A stretch of DNA of 36,754 nt from Bacteroidaceae bacterium (GCA_017410245.1 JAFQRE010000019.1:1-36754); one strand, 5' to 3'; positions 16,555 through 25,079 are shown, numbered from the stretch's first letter. Notes: generated by a model not told the origin, from the sequence alone. Translations and numbers: made by a program.

Positions 16555-17586
16555 TTATTCCAATGTTCCGTTGTTAAATACTACTTTCCATGAGTTTATT
16601 ATTACTACACTCGATATCCAGCTACCCGATTTGTCAAGGAAGAATGTCAGGTTGTACTCGTCTTGACGGTCGAGGTATTCTTGGTTTTTCATCTTGTGGT
16701 TATAGTTACCCTTTACGAGTAGTGCATAGTCGATAAGGGGTATCGAGAGTACTATCTCGTGGCTTTCGGCATTGCGAACAACGAGTATGGGATTGTGCCC
16801 TATGCACAATCGGCCCATGGTCAGTTCGGCCAATGCAACATTTACTTTATCGCCTCTTGTGGTGCTATATATGTCGGCTTCAACATCGGCACTACCTGTC
16901 GAAACGCTCCACGGACGGTATATGAGCAACTCGTCGTCGAGCAGGTCGTTGTTGTAGTCCATATAGCCGTTGTAGTCTTGTATCTCGAATGTGAAGTTGT
17001 CGGGGTTTACATCTTCGCCCGACAGATGTTGCAGTATGACGCGCACGTTGTTGGTGTTCTTGGTGAGGTATAGGGTGTCGTAATGTGTGCCCGGATTATT
17101 CTCTATGGTTATGCGCTTCATACCATGAAACAGGGGTTGCAAGTCTTCGGTTATATTGGCTGTTCCGTCGATGTGAGTGCGTTGCATACGGCACTTCATC
17201 TCGTGCATGGTGGTAACCCCTTCGATGGCTTGGGGTACTACAAAGGATTGTCCCGAGCCTATGCCACACCATGCCAGCAGGTCGTATGTGCCGGGATCGA
17301 GTTCGATAGTTATGCCATAATGGGGAGTTGCCAATGTGTCGCCTTGTTCGTGTGCTTGGTAGGCGAGTTTGCCGCTTTCGTCAAAGACGTAGAGCGATAC
17401 CGATGTTACCTCATGGGCAAAGGCATTGGCAAACTTCATGTTCATATCGTAGCAGAACTGTATGTTGTATCGCACAGCACAATCGCCTTCATAGTCGTAG
17501 ATGAAACTCTCTTCGCATGAAGTCGTAGTGAGTGCTGTCAAGGTTGTCAATAGGCCTATTACAATGAGATGACTCAGTCGGTTCAT
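16555..17586 (-). CDS. mfa2: FimB/Mfa2-type fimbrial anchor lipoprotein
   Basis: A 343-residue lipoprotein with lipobox TTTSC and Cys24. The mature start EESFIYDYEGDCAVRYNIQFCYD and the following VTSVSLYVFDESGKL and LDPGTYDLLAWCG strands are characteristic of the Mfa2/FimB family. In Porphyromonas this family caps fimbrial growth and anchors the shaft in the outer membrane. It follows the major subunit gene after a 181-bp gap that contains a strong stem-loop, so it is probably expressed less than the shaft protein. The next gene starts only 5 bp after its stop. Confidence 0.85.
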   Translation of the reverse strand: MNRLSHLIVIGLLTTLTALTTTSCEESFIYDYEGDCAVRYNIQFCYDMNMKFANAFAHEVTSVSLYVFDESGKLAYQAHEQGDTLATPHYGITIELDPGTYDLLAWCGIGSGQSFVVPQAIEGVTTMHEMKCRMQRTHIDGTANITEDLQPLFHGMKRITIENNPGTHYDTLYLTKNTNNVRVILQHLSGEDVNPDNFTFEIQDYNGYMDYNNDLLDDELLIYRPWSVSTGSADVEADIYSTTRGDKVNVALAELTMGRLCIGHNPILVVRNAESHEIVLSIPLIDYALLVKGNYNHKMKNQEYLDRQDEYNLTFFLDKSGSWISSVVIINSWKVVFNNGTLE

Positions 17587-17767
17587 AGTCGTTGTTGTGT
17601 ATATATGTGGTCTATATTGTGTTGTGGTATAGTGTTATAGTCGGTGTAGGTGCGAAACAGTCGATAGTTTCGTGGTGCGCATTACTCTTTGCACCTATGC
17701 GCCAAGGTGCTTGTTTGTGAAATCTCATAGTGCAAGGCTGCCTTGCACTATGAGATATGTCTCTGTT
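17587..17767 (-). other. intercistronic region between major fimbrillin and anchor genes
   Basis: There is no gene in these 181 bp. It holds the long stem-loop at 17722-17756, a smaller inverted repeat GCGCAT (17677-17682) / ATGCGC (17697-17702), and the sequence TGGTGCGCATTAC (17673-17685), which has a near copy upstream of the operon. I find no clear TAnnTTTG box for the downstream genes. Confidence 0.6.
17722..17756 (-). terminator. strong stem-loop after mfa1, probable partial terminator or 3'-end stabiliser
   Basis: ATCTCATAGTGCAAGG (17722-17737) pairs perfectly over 16 bp with CCTTGCACTATGAGAT (17741-17756) across a 3-nt loop, beginning 11 bp after the mfa1 stop. On the transcribed strand it is followed by TTCACAAACAAG, not a U-run. 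Read-through or processing is therefore more likely than full termination. Confidence 0.7.
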
Positions 17768-19363
17768 TTATTCGAGAGTTACATTTTGATTTACGATTTT
17801 CCAAGAGAGAACATTGATGCGTGCTGAAATGAATGAAGAAGTCTCAACGGGATCAACAGGCTCTGTAATGTTGATGTTGGGGTCGTAAACGGGAGTACCC
17901 AAGCCGCTGATGCCTTCTACTGTGATTACATAGCTGTGGTTGCGCACAACACCCTTGATATTTTGTGTACCAAGGTGCTCGATATCTACAGTGTAGTATG
18001 CCATACCGTTCCATACTTGAGCGCCTTCGAGTGTAGCCAAGTATGTGTTAACTTCTTCGGCAGTTTTGTCAACGAAAGTAGAGCAAGCATCGTTGGTGTA
18101 GTACCAAGATTTGGCGGCAGCATCAGCAGTGAGTTTATATCTTACAGTGTAGCTATCTTTACCAGAAGTACCGGCAGCTTCAAAGTCGATTTGTGAGGGC
18201 TCAATGCTGTGTTTGTTGTTATCATCACCAAGGTAGTAGTAGTGGTCTTTCAATGCGTTGGCAATAACAGTCTTGATATCGTCGAGCATATACATTTCAG
18301 AGTAGAGACGAGCAACTTTTACCTCGTGTTGTTGAGCATCCATCAATTTGGTAGCAAATACGATTTGAGTGTGTTTCTCGCCGGTATTTTCCAAGCAGTA
18401 AATAGTGCGATCGATAATGTTTGTAAGACTGTTATAAGTAAAGTCTGTGTCATATTTTACATTTACACCATCAGCGGGAACTGATTTAGCCCAGTAAGAA
18501 CGGTAGTAGGGTTCGTCGTTCCAAGTAAAACCAAGTGTTCCGCTTTGCCATGTAGCATCAATCTCTTTAACGAGGTATGAACGATCGATTGTTGTGTTAA
18601 TGTCCCAACCTGTAATGAGAGCATAAATTTTGTCACCATTGGGGGTTGTAACACCTGTATCGAAAGCACCACTTCCTGCATCAACTTTTGTTTTATCCTC
18701 TTTAACAGTAACTTTAGCAGCAACGCGCTCTACATAAATGTCAACGGGAGCAGCCAAAGCACCGGCTTCAGAAGATGCAATGTTGTCGATGGTAATGGGT
18801 GTAGCAGTGATAACAGTGCTTGCACCTTTTACATAAGCCGAGTTGCTCATCAAGAAACCATCGGAATTCTCCACAGCAGCTGCATAGTCGGCAAGTGTGT
18901 TACGCAAATTGGTAAGTGAGATAGCTTCGCCTGAATAGTTCCAGTTAAGTACAGCAACCATTTGAGCAGGATATTCGCCTTTGAGGTTTTGGATAGTAAG
19001 CACTACGTTGGTAATGGTTTCTACATTAGGCATATTTTCACCTGTATCTGTGAGACCTGTTTTTACAACATAGTTGGCTTTGTCATTGGCACCTACCAAG
19101 CTCTCTTGGTTCAATGTAAATGGGTTACCGCTTTGGTCGAAGAAGAAGAAGTGTGCTGTGCTTACTTTTTGCTCAGAAGTGGTACCTCTATCGAAACCAC
19201 CATCATCGGCACGCATAGCGGGATCGAATACGCTGTTTACGCTCACTGCAATGTAAGAGGTTTCGAGTTCTCCCACACCTTCATTACCATTGGGCTCATT
19301 GTTGTTGCAACTTGCCAACAACACAGCTGCCATCATCATGGCAAAAAACTTTTTTGCTTTCAT
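17768..19363 (-). CDS. mfa1: major fimbrillin, Mfa1 family
   Basis: A 531-residue lipoprotein precursor with signal and lipobox LLASC (Cys19) and then an Asn/Gly-rich linker. The mature beginning SYIAVSVNSVFDPAMRADDG carries an Arg (in AMRA) at the position where Mfa1/FimA precursors are trimmed before donor-strand polymerisation. The N-terminal domain has AHFFFFDQSGNPF and YPAQMVAVLNW; a VAAKVTVKED strand follows, and the C-terminus RNHSYVITVEGISGLG ... NVLSWKIVNQNVTLE supplies the donor-strand tail. As the shaft subunit it should be the most abundant product of the operon, and the stem-loop just downstream fits that. The identification is firm at family level; Mfa1 versus FimA type is less certain. 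Confidence 0.88.
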   Translation of the reverse strand: MKAKKFFAMMMAAVLLASCNNNEPNGNEGVGELETSYIAVSVNSVFDPAMRADDGGFDRGTTSEQKVSTAHFFFFDQSGNPFTLNQESLVGANDKANYVVKTGLTDTGENMPNVETITNVVLTIQNLKGEYPAQMVAVLNWNYSGEAISLTNLRNTLADYAAAVENSDGFLMSNSAYVKGASTVITATPITIDNIASSEAGALAAPVDIYVERVAAKVTVKEDKTKVDAGSGAFDTGVTTPNGDKIYALITGWDINTTIDRSYLVKEIDATWQSGTLGFTWNDEPYYRSYWAKSVPADGVNVKYDTDFTYNSLTNIIDRTIYCLENTGEKHTQIVFATKLMDAQQHEVKVARLYSEMYMLDDIKTVIANALKDHYYYLGDDNNKHSIEPSQIDFEAAGTSGKDSYTVRYKLTADAAAKSWYYTNDACSTFVDKTAEEVNTYLATLEGAQVWNGMAYYTVDIEHLGTQNIKGVVRNHSYVITVEGISGLGTPVYDPNINITEPVDPVETSSFISARINVLSWKIVNQNVTLE

Positions 19364-19398
19364 TTTTGTAATGTTTTAAAGGGTTGATATAAAATAAG

Positions 19399-20808
19399 TT
19401 ACTTAAGTTTCTCTATTTGAGCTATAGCGTCGGCTGCCTCGTTTATACCCATAGCTTGGGCTTGGCCGAGCAGTTCGATTGCAGTGTCGTACTGCTTGAG
19501 AAGGGCTGCATAAACGCCTCGTGCGTATATGGCTTGAGGCGAATTGCCGGCTTTGTCGAGGTAGCGTTGAACACGCAACAACTCGTTGTGTTGCATCTTT
19601 GAAACGGCAGCGTTGAGGTTGGCATCTGCGTCGTTGGGATACATGCGAACGGCTGTTTCAAACACATCGCTCCACTCATCGCTTCCCGGCTCGTATAGCT
19701 GAGCCAAACGATTGAACTCGTTGAGACTGAGTTTTTGCGGACTCTCGGCAAAAACACGTTTTATCTCTTCTATATCGTCGTATTGTCGTATGTTATACTC
19801 TATCTTATAGTCGGAGTGACGCAAGGCCGGATAGCAATGTTCGAGCAGGTATTTATACTCTTCGCGGTAGGTCGATTTCAATACCCACTCTTTGTTGTCG
19901 GGCTCGCGGTTGCAGTCGATGATAGCAAGAATCTCATCGCGATGCTCGAGTTGTGAGGCCGCTACGTATGCACGCAATCCTGCCCAGTCTTCGGGCTCAT
20001 ATGATGTCTGTATGAAGTCGGGTGCAAAGTGGTAAAGCTGTTGCACATACTCCTTGAGGGCTTGTGTACGACCTTTGGCCAGTCGGGTGTTGTTGTCGTA
20101 GGGACTCTCGGGCGATGCGAAGCCCTTGATAGAGATAGCCATGATGGTGTTGTCGGGGTCGTTATTGACCGAGTCTATCGAGGCTATAATCTTGCCCAAC
20201 TCCTCTCGGTTGTTGCGGTAGTCGGGGTAGATGATTGTTTGGCTCACAGGGAAGTCGATAAAGGCCGACCCGCTTATAAATCGAGTCTTGGTTGTAATGG
20301 CTCTTTGAGGAGCGAATATAAACTTGGGAGCAAACTTGAGTTCTTGATAGTATCCCAATCCTACCGACTCTTTGTTGAGTAGTTTATGACAGCAACCATA
20401 CTCGCGACGTTCTACCTTGAGGCATGCACCGTCCATCCATGGTTGATAGGGAACTATAACTTGGTAGGTCATGGTGTCGGGAACTTCCGAGGCTCGGTAG
20501 TTGCCTCCTTTACCTTCGGCTACAAGAGGCGAGTTGTTGCGTATGTATTGATAGTAGCGATTGCGACCATATATGGCAAGTGACTCGAGAGCTACGCTAT
20601 CGGTTTGTCCCACAAGCATGGGGGCGATAACAGTGGCATTATCGACTCGGACTTTGAGTGACTCAAGTCCTATATTCATCTTGATGGTCATGAATTGACC
20701 GCTACGTTTCATGTTGAGCCGGTCAATGGTAACACCTGTAATATTTTGTGCTACGACCATGATGTGAAGTATGATAAGGGCTGCTATGGTTGTGATAATT
20801 CGTCTCAT
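19399..20808 (-). CDS. DUF3868 / OmpA-like / TPR-type protein of the fimbrial operon
   Basis: A 469-residue exported protein with a signal peptide (about 1-20, ending VVAQ). Residues about 22-130 fit DUF3868. Residues about 175-320 are OmpA-like, with the strand FIDFPVSQTIIYPDYRNN and the recognisable IKGFASPESPYDNNTRLAKGRTQAL helix. The C-terminal ~100 residues (FNRLAQLYEPG to IEKLK) read as short helical TPR-like repeats. DUF3868 proteins are regularly found beside DUF3575 genes in Bacteroidetes fimbrial loci, suggesting an outer-membrane or wall-linked role in fimbria assembly. The exact function is not known to me. It starts 22 bp after the DUF3575 gene and ends 35 bp before mfa1. Confidence 0.82.
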   Translation of the reverse strand: MRRIITTIAALIILHIMVVAQNITGVTIDRLNMKRSGQFMTIKMNIGLESLKVRVDNATVIAPMLVGQTDSVALESLAIYGRNRYYQYIRNNSPLVAEGKGGNYRASEVPDTMTYQVIVPYQPWMDGACLKVERREYGCCHKLLNKESVGLGYYQELKFAPKFIFAPQRAITTKTRFISGSAFIDFPVSQTIIYPDYRNNREELGKIIASIDSVNNDPDNTIMAISIKGFASPESPYDNNTRLAKGRTQALKEYVQQLYHFAPDFIQTSYEPEDWAGLRAYVAASQLEHRDEILAIIDCNREPDNKEWVLKSTYREEYKYLLEHCYPALRHSDYKIEYNIRQYDDIEEIKRVFAESPQKLSLNEFNRLAQLYEPGSDEWSDVFETAVRMYPNDADANLNAAVSKMQHNELLRVQRYLDKAGNSPQAIYARGVYAALLKQYDTAIELLGQAQAMGINEAADAIAQIEKLK

Positions 20809-20830
20809 ACCCTTGCGGTTTTTAGAATGA

Positions 20831-21427
20831 TTAGAATAGATATACTAAATTGACTGCTGCTTTGGTGGGGCCAACATAGTGGTGCTCCATGTTCTCTTCG
20901 ACTTTTCGGCCACAACCTACACATTCAAATCGGTCGTAGCGGGTGTAGCTATATCCTATACCCAACTCCAACTCAAGGTTGAAGTGCTTGCCTAAGATGA
21001 ATGCATAACCGTAGGCTATGCCTCCACCTACAAACCAGCCTTGAAAGCGAGAGTCGGAAAGGCGAGAGAAATCGGTACCCAAGAAGTTGAGGTTGTTGGG
21101 AATGCCACCTACGTTGAATTGTCCCGAGTGAGCATGAATGCCCAGGAAGTGACCGGCATACTTCTCACAAAACCAGTATCGAAACTCGGGCTGTGCAAAC
21201 CAATGTTTCCACTTCATATCGTTGGGCATATTCCATGCGTTGAGGTTGCCCGATACTTCAACCGTCCATTGCTGTGTCAGTGCAAACTCCATTCCCAGAT
21301 TTACGCTTGCAGTGGCATCATAGGCTATGTTGCTCTTGATTGCTACTTCTTGTGCATCGGTGTTGGTGATAAATAATATTGATGCAAATAGTGTAAGTAA
21401 GCAACAGTATAATTTCTTTCTATTCAT
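20831..21427 (-). CDS. DUF3575 protein, first gene of the fimbrial operon
   Basis: A 198-residue exported protein with signal peptide (about 1-25, ending TDAQ). The sequence VAIKSNIAYDATASVNLGMEFAL, KHWFAQPEFRYWFCE, FLGIHAHSGQFNVGG and the C-terminal GPTKAAVNLVYLF is typical of DUF3575, a small outer-membrane beta-barrel-like family. Two Cys in ECVGCGRK near residue 175 may form a loop disulfide. As leader of the operon it lies about 100 bp downstream of a well-formed promoter. It probably forms an outer-membrane partner for the DUF3868 protein; this is inferred from repeated co-occurrence. Confidence 0.83.
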   Translation of the reverse strand: MNRKKLYCCLLTLFASILFITNTDAQEVAIKSNIAYDATASVNLGMEFALTQQWTVEVSGNLNAWNMPNDMKWKHWFAQPEFRYWFCEKYAGHFLGIHAHSGQFNVGGIPNNLNFLGTDFSRLSDSRFQGWFVGGGIAYGYAFILGKHFNLELELGIGYSYTRYDRFECVGCGRKVEENMEHHYVGPTKAAVNLVYLF

Positions 21428-21533
21428 CTATCTATAGAATTTTTTTACTGTTTTGTTATGCCTTACAATTTTCTTTCGTTTGCCTAATTGTTTGAAAATT
21501 TTAATAGGTGAAAAATTAAAGCATAGTGTCATG

Positions 21534-21564
21534 CAAATTTAGCGAGTATTAACTAATATTCAAA
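21534..21564 (-). promoter_or_regulatory. promoter of the fimbrial operon
   Basis: On the minus strand this reads TTTG (21561-21564), exactly 19 bp, then TAAATTTG (21534-21541), a full match to the Bacteroidetes TTTG-N19/21-TAnnTTTG consensus. Transcription would begin near 21527, giving a leader of about 100 nt before the DUF3575 gene. Confidence 0.75.
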
Positions 21565-21604
21565 GCAATTGGCAATTATAAGTAAAATTGTATATATATC
21601 TCCT

Positions 21605-21709
21605 TAATATTGGAAAAATGTATTTAAAATAGGGGGGGGGTAGTGGAAAAATGTCAATGAAAATATGGACCTTTTATGCAAAGTGGATAGTAATATTGGA
21701 AAAATGTAT
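21605..21709. repeat. direct repeats upstream of the fimbrial promoter
   Basis: TAATATTGGAAAAATGTAT occurs perfectly at 21605-21623 and 21691-21709. A shorter copy of its core, TGGAAAAATGT, occurs at 21644-21654. They begin about 40 bp upstream of the -33 box. The function is unknown; regulator-binding sites are one possibility. Confidence 0.7.
21632..21640. repeat. homopolymeric G9 tract upstream of the fimbrial promoter
   Basis: Nine consecutive G (C on the transcribed strand) lie inside an A/T-rich region, between the first two TGGAAAAATGT copies and 67 bp from the -33 box. Tracts of this length are prone to slipped-strand length change. Confidence 0.75.
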
Positions 21710-22017
21710 AGTTGATGAATTTATCATAAAAAAAACTATATGTTAAATAATGTTATACGTCATGGTGCGCAGTACGTGAAAGCCCTACAATGTGCCTTGT
21801 GTGGGTGTACAATAAAGATAGTATATGGCGCAATATGTTGTCTTATGTATGAAAAATTAGCCCAAACGTGAAATAAAGGTCGCGAAGAATATGAAAAATT
21901 GTAAGTATGCTATAGGGAGATGTATGATGAGGTATAAAAGGTGTTTTTGAGCCTATATTGAAGTGTAATGAGTATCCCAAAAATGGGGCGGGCTTGGCAT
22001 GGGCTTTTATATTGAAA

Positions 22018-22048
22018 GAGGGTGTTTCAAATAAATTGAAACACCCTC
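22018..22048 (-). terminator. terminator of the lysine fermentation operon
   Basis: GAGGGTGTTTCAA (22018-22030) pairs perfectly over 13 bp with TTGAAACACCCTC (22036-22048) around an ATAAA loop. It lies 47 bp beyond the etfA stop and is followed on the minus strand by TTTCAATATAAAAG. Confidence 0.8.
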
Positions 22049-22095
22049 GGGTAGCGTATTCTGTTATTGAGAAATTGTCTTGAGTTTACAAGAAA

Positions 22096-23100
22096 TTATT
22101 TCTTCAACTCTTGAGCCAAGCGCTCGGTGAGCATGGGTATAATCTTGTTTACATCGCCAACGATACCAAGGTCCGATACTTGGAAGATGGGAGCAAACTT
22201 GTCCTTGTTGATGGCAACGATGAAGTCCGACTCTTCCATACCGGCAAGGTGTTGGATAGCACCCGATATACCGAGAGCGAAGTAGAGATTGGGACGAACT
22301 GTCTTACCTGTTTGACCCACTTGACGGTCGTGGGGCATGATGCCTGCATCTACCATGGCGCGTGAGGTAGATACCTCGGCGTCGAGGAGAGTAGCAAGTT
22401 GCTCGAGTTTCTCGAAGTTCTCTTTGTTACCTACACCACGACCACCCGAAACGAGTATCTTGGCCTCGGTGATATCAATTTTACCCTTGTCTTCTTTTAC
22501 AGTCTCAATGAGGCGAACTTTGAATTTCGACTCGTCGAGTTTGGGCTCGAAGTTGATGATTTCGCCCTTACGAGTAGGATCGGCAACACGTTTTTGCATC
22601 ACGCCGGGGCGTACAGTTGACATTTGAGGACGGTGAGTAGAGTTTACGATAGTAGCCATGAGGTTGCCACCGAATGCGGGACGAGTAGACCACAACTCAC
22701 GGTCTTCCGAGATTTCGAGTTTGGTACAGTCGGCTGTAAGACCGGTAGTGATGCGGGCAGCCAAGCGGGGACCCAAGTCACGACCGATTGTAGTAGCACC
22801 GAGTAAGAGAATGCTGGGGCGGTATTCTTCTACAACTTGGTTGATAACTTGAACGTATTGCTCGGTGAGGTAGTCTTTGAGTTGAACGTGATCAACGCAA
22901 ATAACTTCGTCGGCACCATACTCGATGAGCGATTGACAGCTGTCGGCGATTTGATAGCCGGGGAAGAGAGCTACCACCTTTTCGCCAAGGGCGTCGGCGA
23001 GGTCTCTTGCCTTACCCAAGAGCTCGTAGGCTACGGGTTGAATGACACCATCTCTTTGTTCTACAAAGACATAGACGTGTTTGTATGTTGATTTATCCAT
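22096..23100 (-). CDS. etfA: electron transfer flavoprotein alpha subunit
   Basis: A 334-residue cytoplasmic flavoprotein. The N-terminal half is the EtfA alpha/beta domain (YGADEVICVDH, PSILLLGATTIGRDLGPRLAARITTGLTADCT). The C-terminal half is the FAD-binding domain, with LVSGGRGVGNKENF, VDAGIMPHDRQVGQTGKTVRPNLY, GISGAIQHLAGM and FAINKD-type sequence near the end. With EtfB and the acyl-CoA dehydrogenase two genes upstream it forms the electron-transfer module of crotonyl-CoA reduction. In anaerobes such complexes often bifurcate electrons from NADH to crotonyl-CoA and ferredoxin; whether this one does cannot be settled by eye. It is the last gene of the operon. Confidence 0.93.
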   Translation of the reverse strand: MDKSTYKHVYVFVEQRDGVIQPVAYELLGKARDLADALGEKVVALFPGYQIADSCQSLIEYGADEVICVDHVQLKDYLTEQYVQVINQVVEEYRPSILLLGATTIGRDLGPRLAARITTGLTADCTKLEISEDRELWSTRPAFGGNLMATIVNSTHRPQMSTVRPGVMQKRVADPTRKGEIINFEPKLDESKFKVRLIETVKEDKGKIDITEAKILVSGGRGVGNKENFEKLEQLATLLDAEVSTSRAMVDAGIMPHDRQVGQTGKTVRPNLYFALGISGAIQHLAGMEESDFIVAINKDKFAPIFQVSDLGIVGDVNKIIPMLTERLAQELKK

Positions 23101-23121
23101 TTCTTTACGATTTTTTAGGTA

Positions 23122-23904
23122 TTAGATAATAAATTTCTCTTTGAGCTTAGAAATGATGATACCTACAGCCTCTTCAGCATCTACTTCGTACACTTCGCCG
23201 GCTTGTTTCAAGCCCTTGGCAAATGACTTCTGAACCTTTGTGGGAGAACCTTTAAGACCGAGTTTCGACTCATCTACGTCGATAGAGTCGGCCGACCATA
23301 TTTCAACCTCTTTGTTGTAGGCCTCAACGATACCCGATACCGACATGTAGCGAGCCTTGTTGGCGCTGGCGAGTACGGTGAGTACGCAGGGGGTATCGGC
23401 TTCGAGCATTTGATAGCCCTCTTCGGTCTCTTTCTTTACGATAACAGTGTTTTCGTTTTTCACATCGAGGTTTACTACATACGATACTTGGGGCAAACCA
23501 AGGTGCTCGGCCATCTCGGGACCTACTTGGGCAGTGTCACCATCGATAGCTTGACGACCGGCAAATACGATGTCGTACTCGAGTGTGCGCAAAGCACCGG
23601 CCAAGGCGTTAGATGTAGCCAAGGTATCGGCACCGGCAAAGCGACGGTCGGTGAGGAGGATAGCACGGTCGGCACCCATAGCAAAAGCCTCACGCAAGAT
23701 GAGGTCGGCTTGGGGAGGACCCATTGTTATCACTGTTACATGTGCGCCATATTGGTCTTTGAGACGGAGAGCCATCTCAAGCGCACCTTTATCGTCGGGG
23801 TTCATGATGCTGGGAACGCCATCACGAATGAGTGTACCGGTTACGGGATTGATTTTAATCTCGGTCGTATCGGGTACTTGTTTGATACATACTACTATTT
23901 TCAT
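23122..23904 (-). CDS. etfB: electron transfer flavoprotein beta subunit
   Basis: A 260-residue partner of EtfA, with the typical start MKIVVCIKQVPDT and INPDDKGALE-type segment (here MNPDDKGALEMAL). ITMGPPQADLILREAFAMGADRAILLTD and the nucleotide-binding FAGRQAIDGDTAQVGPEMAEHLGLPQVSYV are also present. It binds AMP or a second FAD, depending on the Etf group. Its genes are ordered bcd-etfB-etfA with gaps of 15 and 21 bp, so the three are probably made together. It shuttles electrons to or from butyryl-CoA dehydrogenase. Confidence 0.93.
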   Translation of the reverse strand: MKIVVCIKQVPDTTEIKINPVTGTLIRDGVPSIMNPDDKGALEMALRLKDQYGAHVTVITMGPPQADLILREAFAMGADRAILLTDRRFAGADTLATSNALAGALRTLEYDIVFAGRQAIDGDTAQVGPEMAEHLGLPQVSYVVNLDVKNENTVIVKKETEEGYQMLEADTPCVLTVLASANKARYMSVSGIVEAYNKEVEIWSADSIDVDESKLGLKGSPTKVQKSFAKGLKQAGEVYEVDAEEAVGIIISKLKEKFII

Positions 23905-23919
23905 ATCATGTTCCTCCCA

Positions 23920-25059
23920 TTATTTATACAAGTTAGCGGCAATCACCATGCGTTGTACCTCTGATGTGCCTTCATAAATTTCAGTAATCTTGGCATCGCG
24001 CATCATACGCTCTACGGGGTATTCGCGGGTGTAACCATAACCACCGTGGAATTGTACGGCCTTTGTAGTTACTTCCATAGCAGTCTCGGCTGCAAACAAC
24101 TTGGCCATGGCAGCGTCGGGCGAGTAGGGTATGCCGCTATCTTTCTTGAAGGCTGCTGAGCGAACGAGCAGACGGGCTGCTTCAACCTTGGTCTTGAGGT
24201 CGGCCATTTGGAATTGTGTGTTTTGGAATTGACCGATGGCTTTGCCAAATTGTTTTCTCTCTTTGGTGTATTTAACAGTCTCGTCAAGAGCTGCTTGTGC
24301 AATACCAAGAGCTTGAGCGGCGATACCGATGCGACCACCATCGAGGGTCTTCATGGCGATGGGGAAACCACCACCTATCTTACCCAACAAGTTGCCTTTG
24401 GGAATGCGGCAGTTGGTGAAAATGAGCTCGGCTGTGGCCGAACCACGGATACCCATCTTCAACTCTTTCTTGCCAATCTCAAATCCGGGTGTGCCGGCTT
24501 CTACGATGAAGGCCGAGATGCCTTTGGTCTTCAACGACTTGTCGGTCATGGCAATAACGATGTAAACGTGAGCAGGACCGGCATTGGTGATGAAAATCTT
24601 GTTGCCATTGAGAACCCACTCCTCGCCATCGAGAACGGCTGTGGTTTGTTGTCCGGCAGCATCGGTACCGGCATTGGGCTCGGTGAGACCGAATGCACCA
24701 ATCCACTCACCCGAAGCGAGTTTGGGAAGATATTTTTGTTTTTGCTCTTCGGTACCATGCTCCATGATGGGTGCAACGCAGAGCGAAGTGTGAGCCGAAA
24801 CTACTACACCTGTAGTTGCGCAAGCTCTTGAAAGCTCTTCAACAGCTATTGAGTACATGAGGTTGTCGCCACCGGCACCACCATATTGTTTGGGTACGGG
24901 AATACCGAAAATGCCCAGCTCGGCCATTTTCTTCACTGTCTCGGCAGGAAATCTCTCTTGCTCGTCTATTTCGGCGGCAAGGGGTTTTACCTCTTTCTCG
25001 GCAAATTCTCTAATCATTTGCCTGAACAGTTCTTGTGTTTTTGTAAGATTAAAGTTCAT
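23920..25059 (-). CDS. bcd: butyryl-CoA dehydrogenase (short-chain acyl-CoA dehydrogenase)
   Basis: A 379-residue FAD enzyme of standard length. The acyl-CoA dehydrogenase signatures are GAFGLTEPNAGTDA at about 136-149, the GGRIGIAAQALGIAQAALD helix, QFHGGYGYTREYPVERMMRDAK, and the catalytic base Glu363 in EIYEGTSEVQ. In this setting it reduces crotonyl-CoA to butyryl-CoA with electrons from EtfAB. Substrate choice is inferred from the neighbouring kal, crt and hbd genes; sequence alone does not fully exclude other short-chain substrates. Confidence 0.92.
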   Translation of the reverse strand: MNFNLTKTQELFRQMIREFAEKEVKPLAAEIDEQERFPAETVKKMAELGIFGIPVPKQYGGAGGDNLMYSIAVEELSRACATTGVVVSAHTSLCVAPIMEHGTEEQKQKYLPKLASGEWIGAFGLTEPNAGTDAAGQQTTAVLDGEEWVLNGNKIFITNAGPAHVYIVIAMTDKSLKTKGISAFIVEAGTPGFEIGKKELKMGIRGSATAELIFTNCRIPKGNLLGKIGGGFPIAMKTLDGGRIGIAAQALGIAQAALDETVKYTKERKQFGKAIGQFQNTQFQMADLKTKVEAARLLVRSAAFKKDSGIPYSPDAAMAKLFAAETAMEVTTKAVQFHGGYGYTREYPVERMMRDAKITEIYEGTSEVQRMVIAANLYK

Positions 25060-25079
25060 GTTCTATTGTGTTATGCTAA

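Larger units (their letters stand above)
21428..22095. other. 668-bp noncoding region between the fimbrial and lysine operons
   Basis: No gene is supported here. It contains the fimbrial promoter (21534-21564), three copies of TGGAAAAATGT (21611, 21644, 21697), a G9 run (21632-21640), two copies of ATGAAAAATT (21849-21858, 21891-21900), and the terminator of the lysine operon (22018-22048). The middle part (about 21710-22010) is A/T-rich with no recognised element. I found no inverted repeats of the kind that flank invertible promoters. Confidence 0.75.

Noticed and set aside
21428..22095. An invertible promoter for the fimbrial operon.
   Set aside because: I looked for flanking inverted repeats around the TTTG/TAAATTTG promoter and found none, and there is no recombinase gene nearby.
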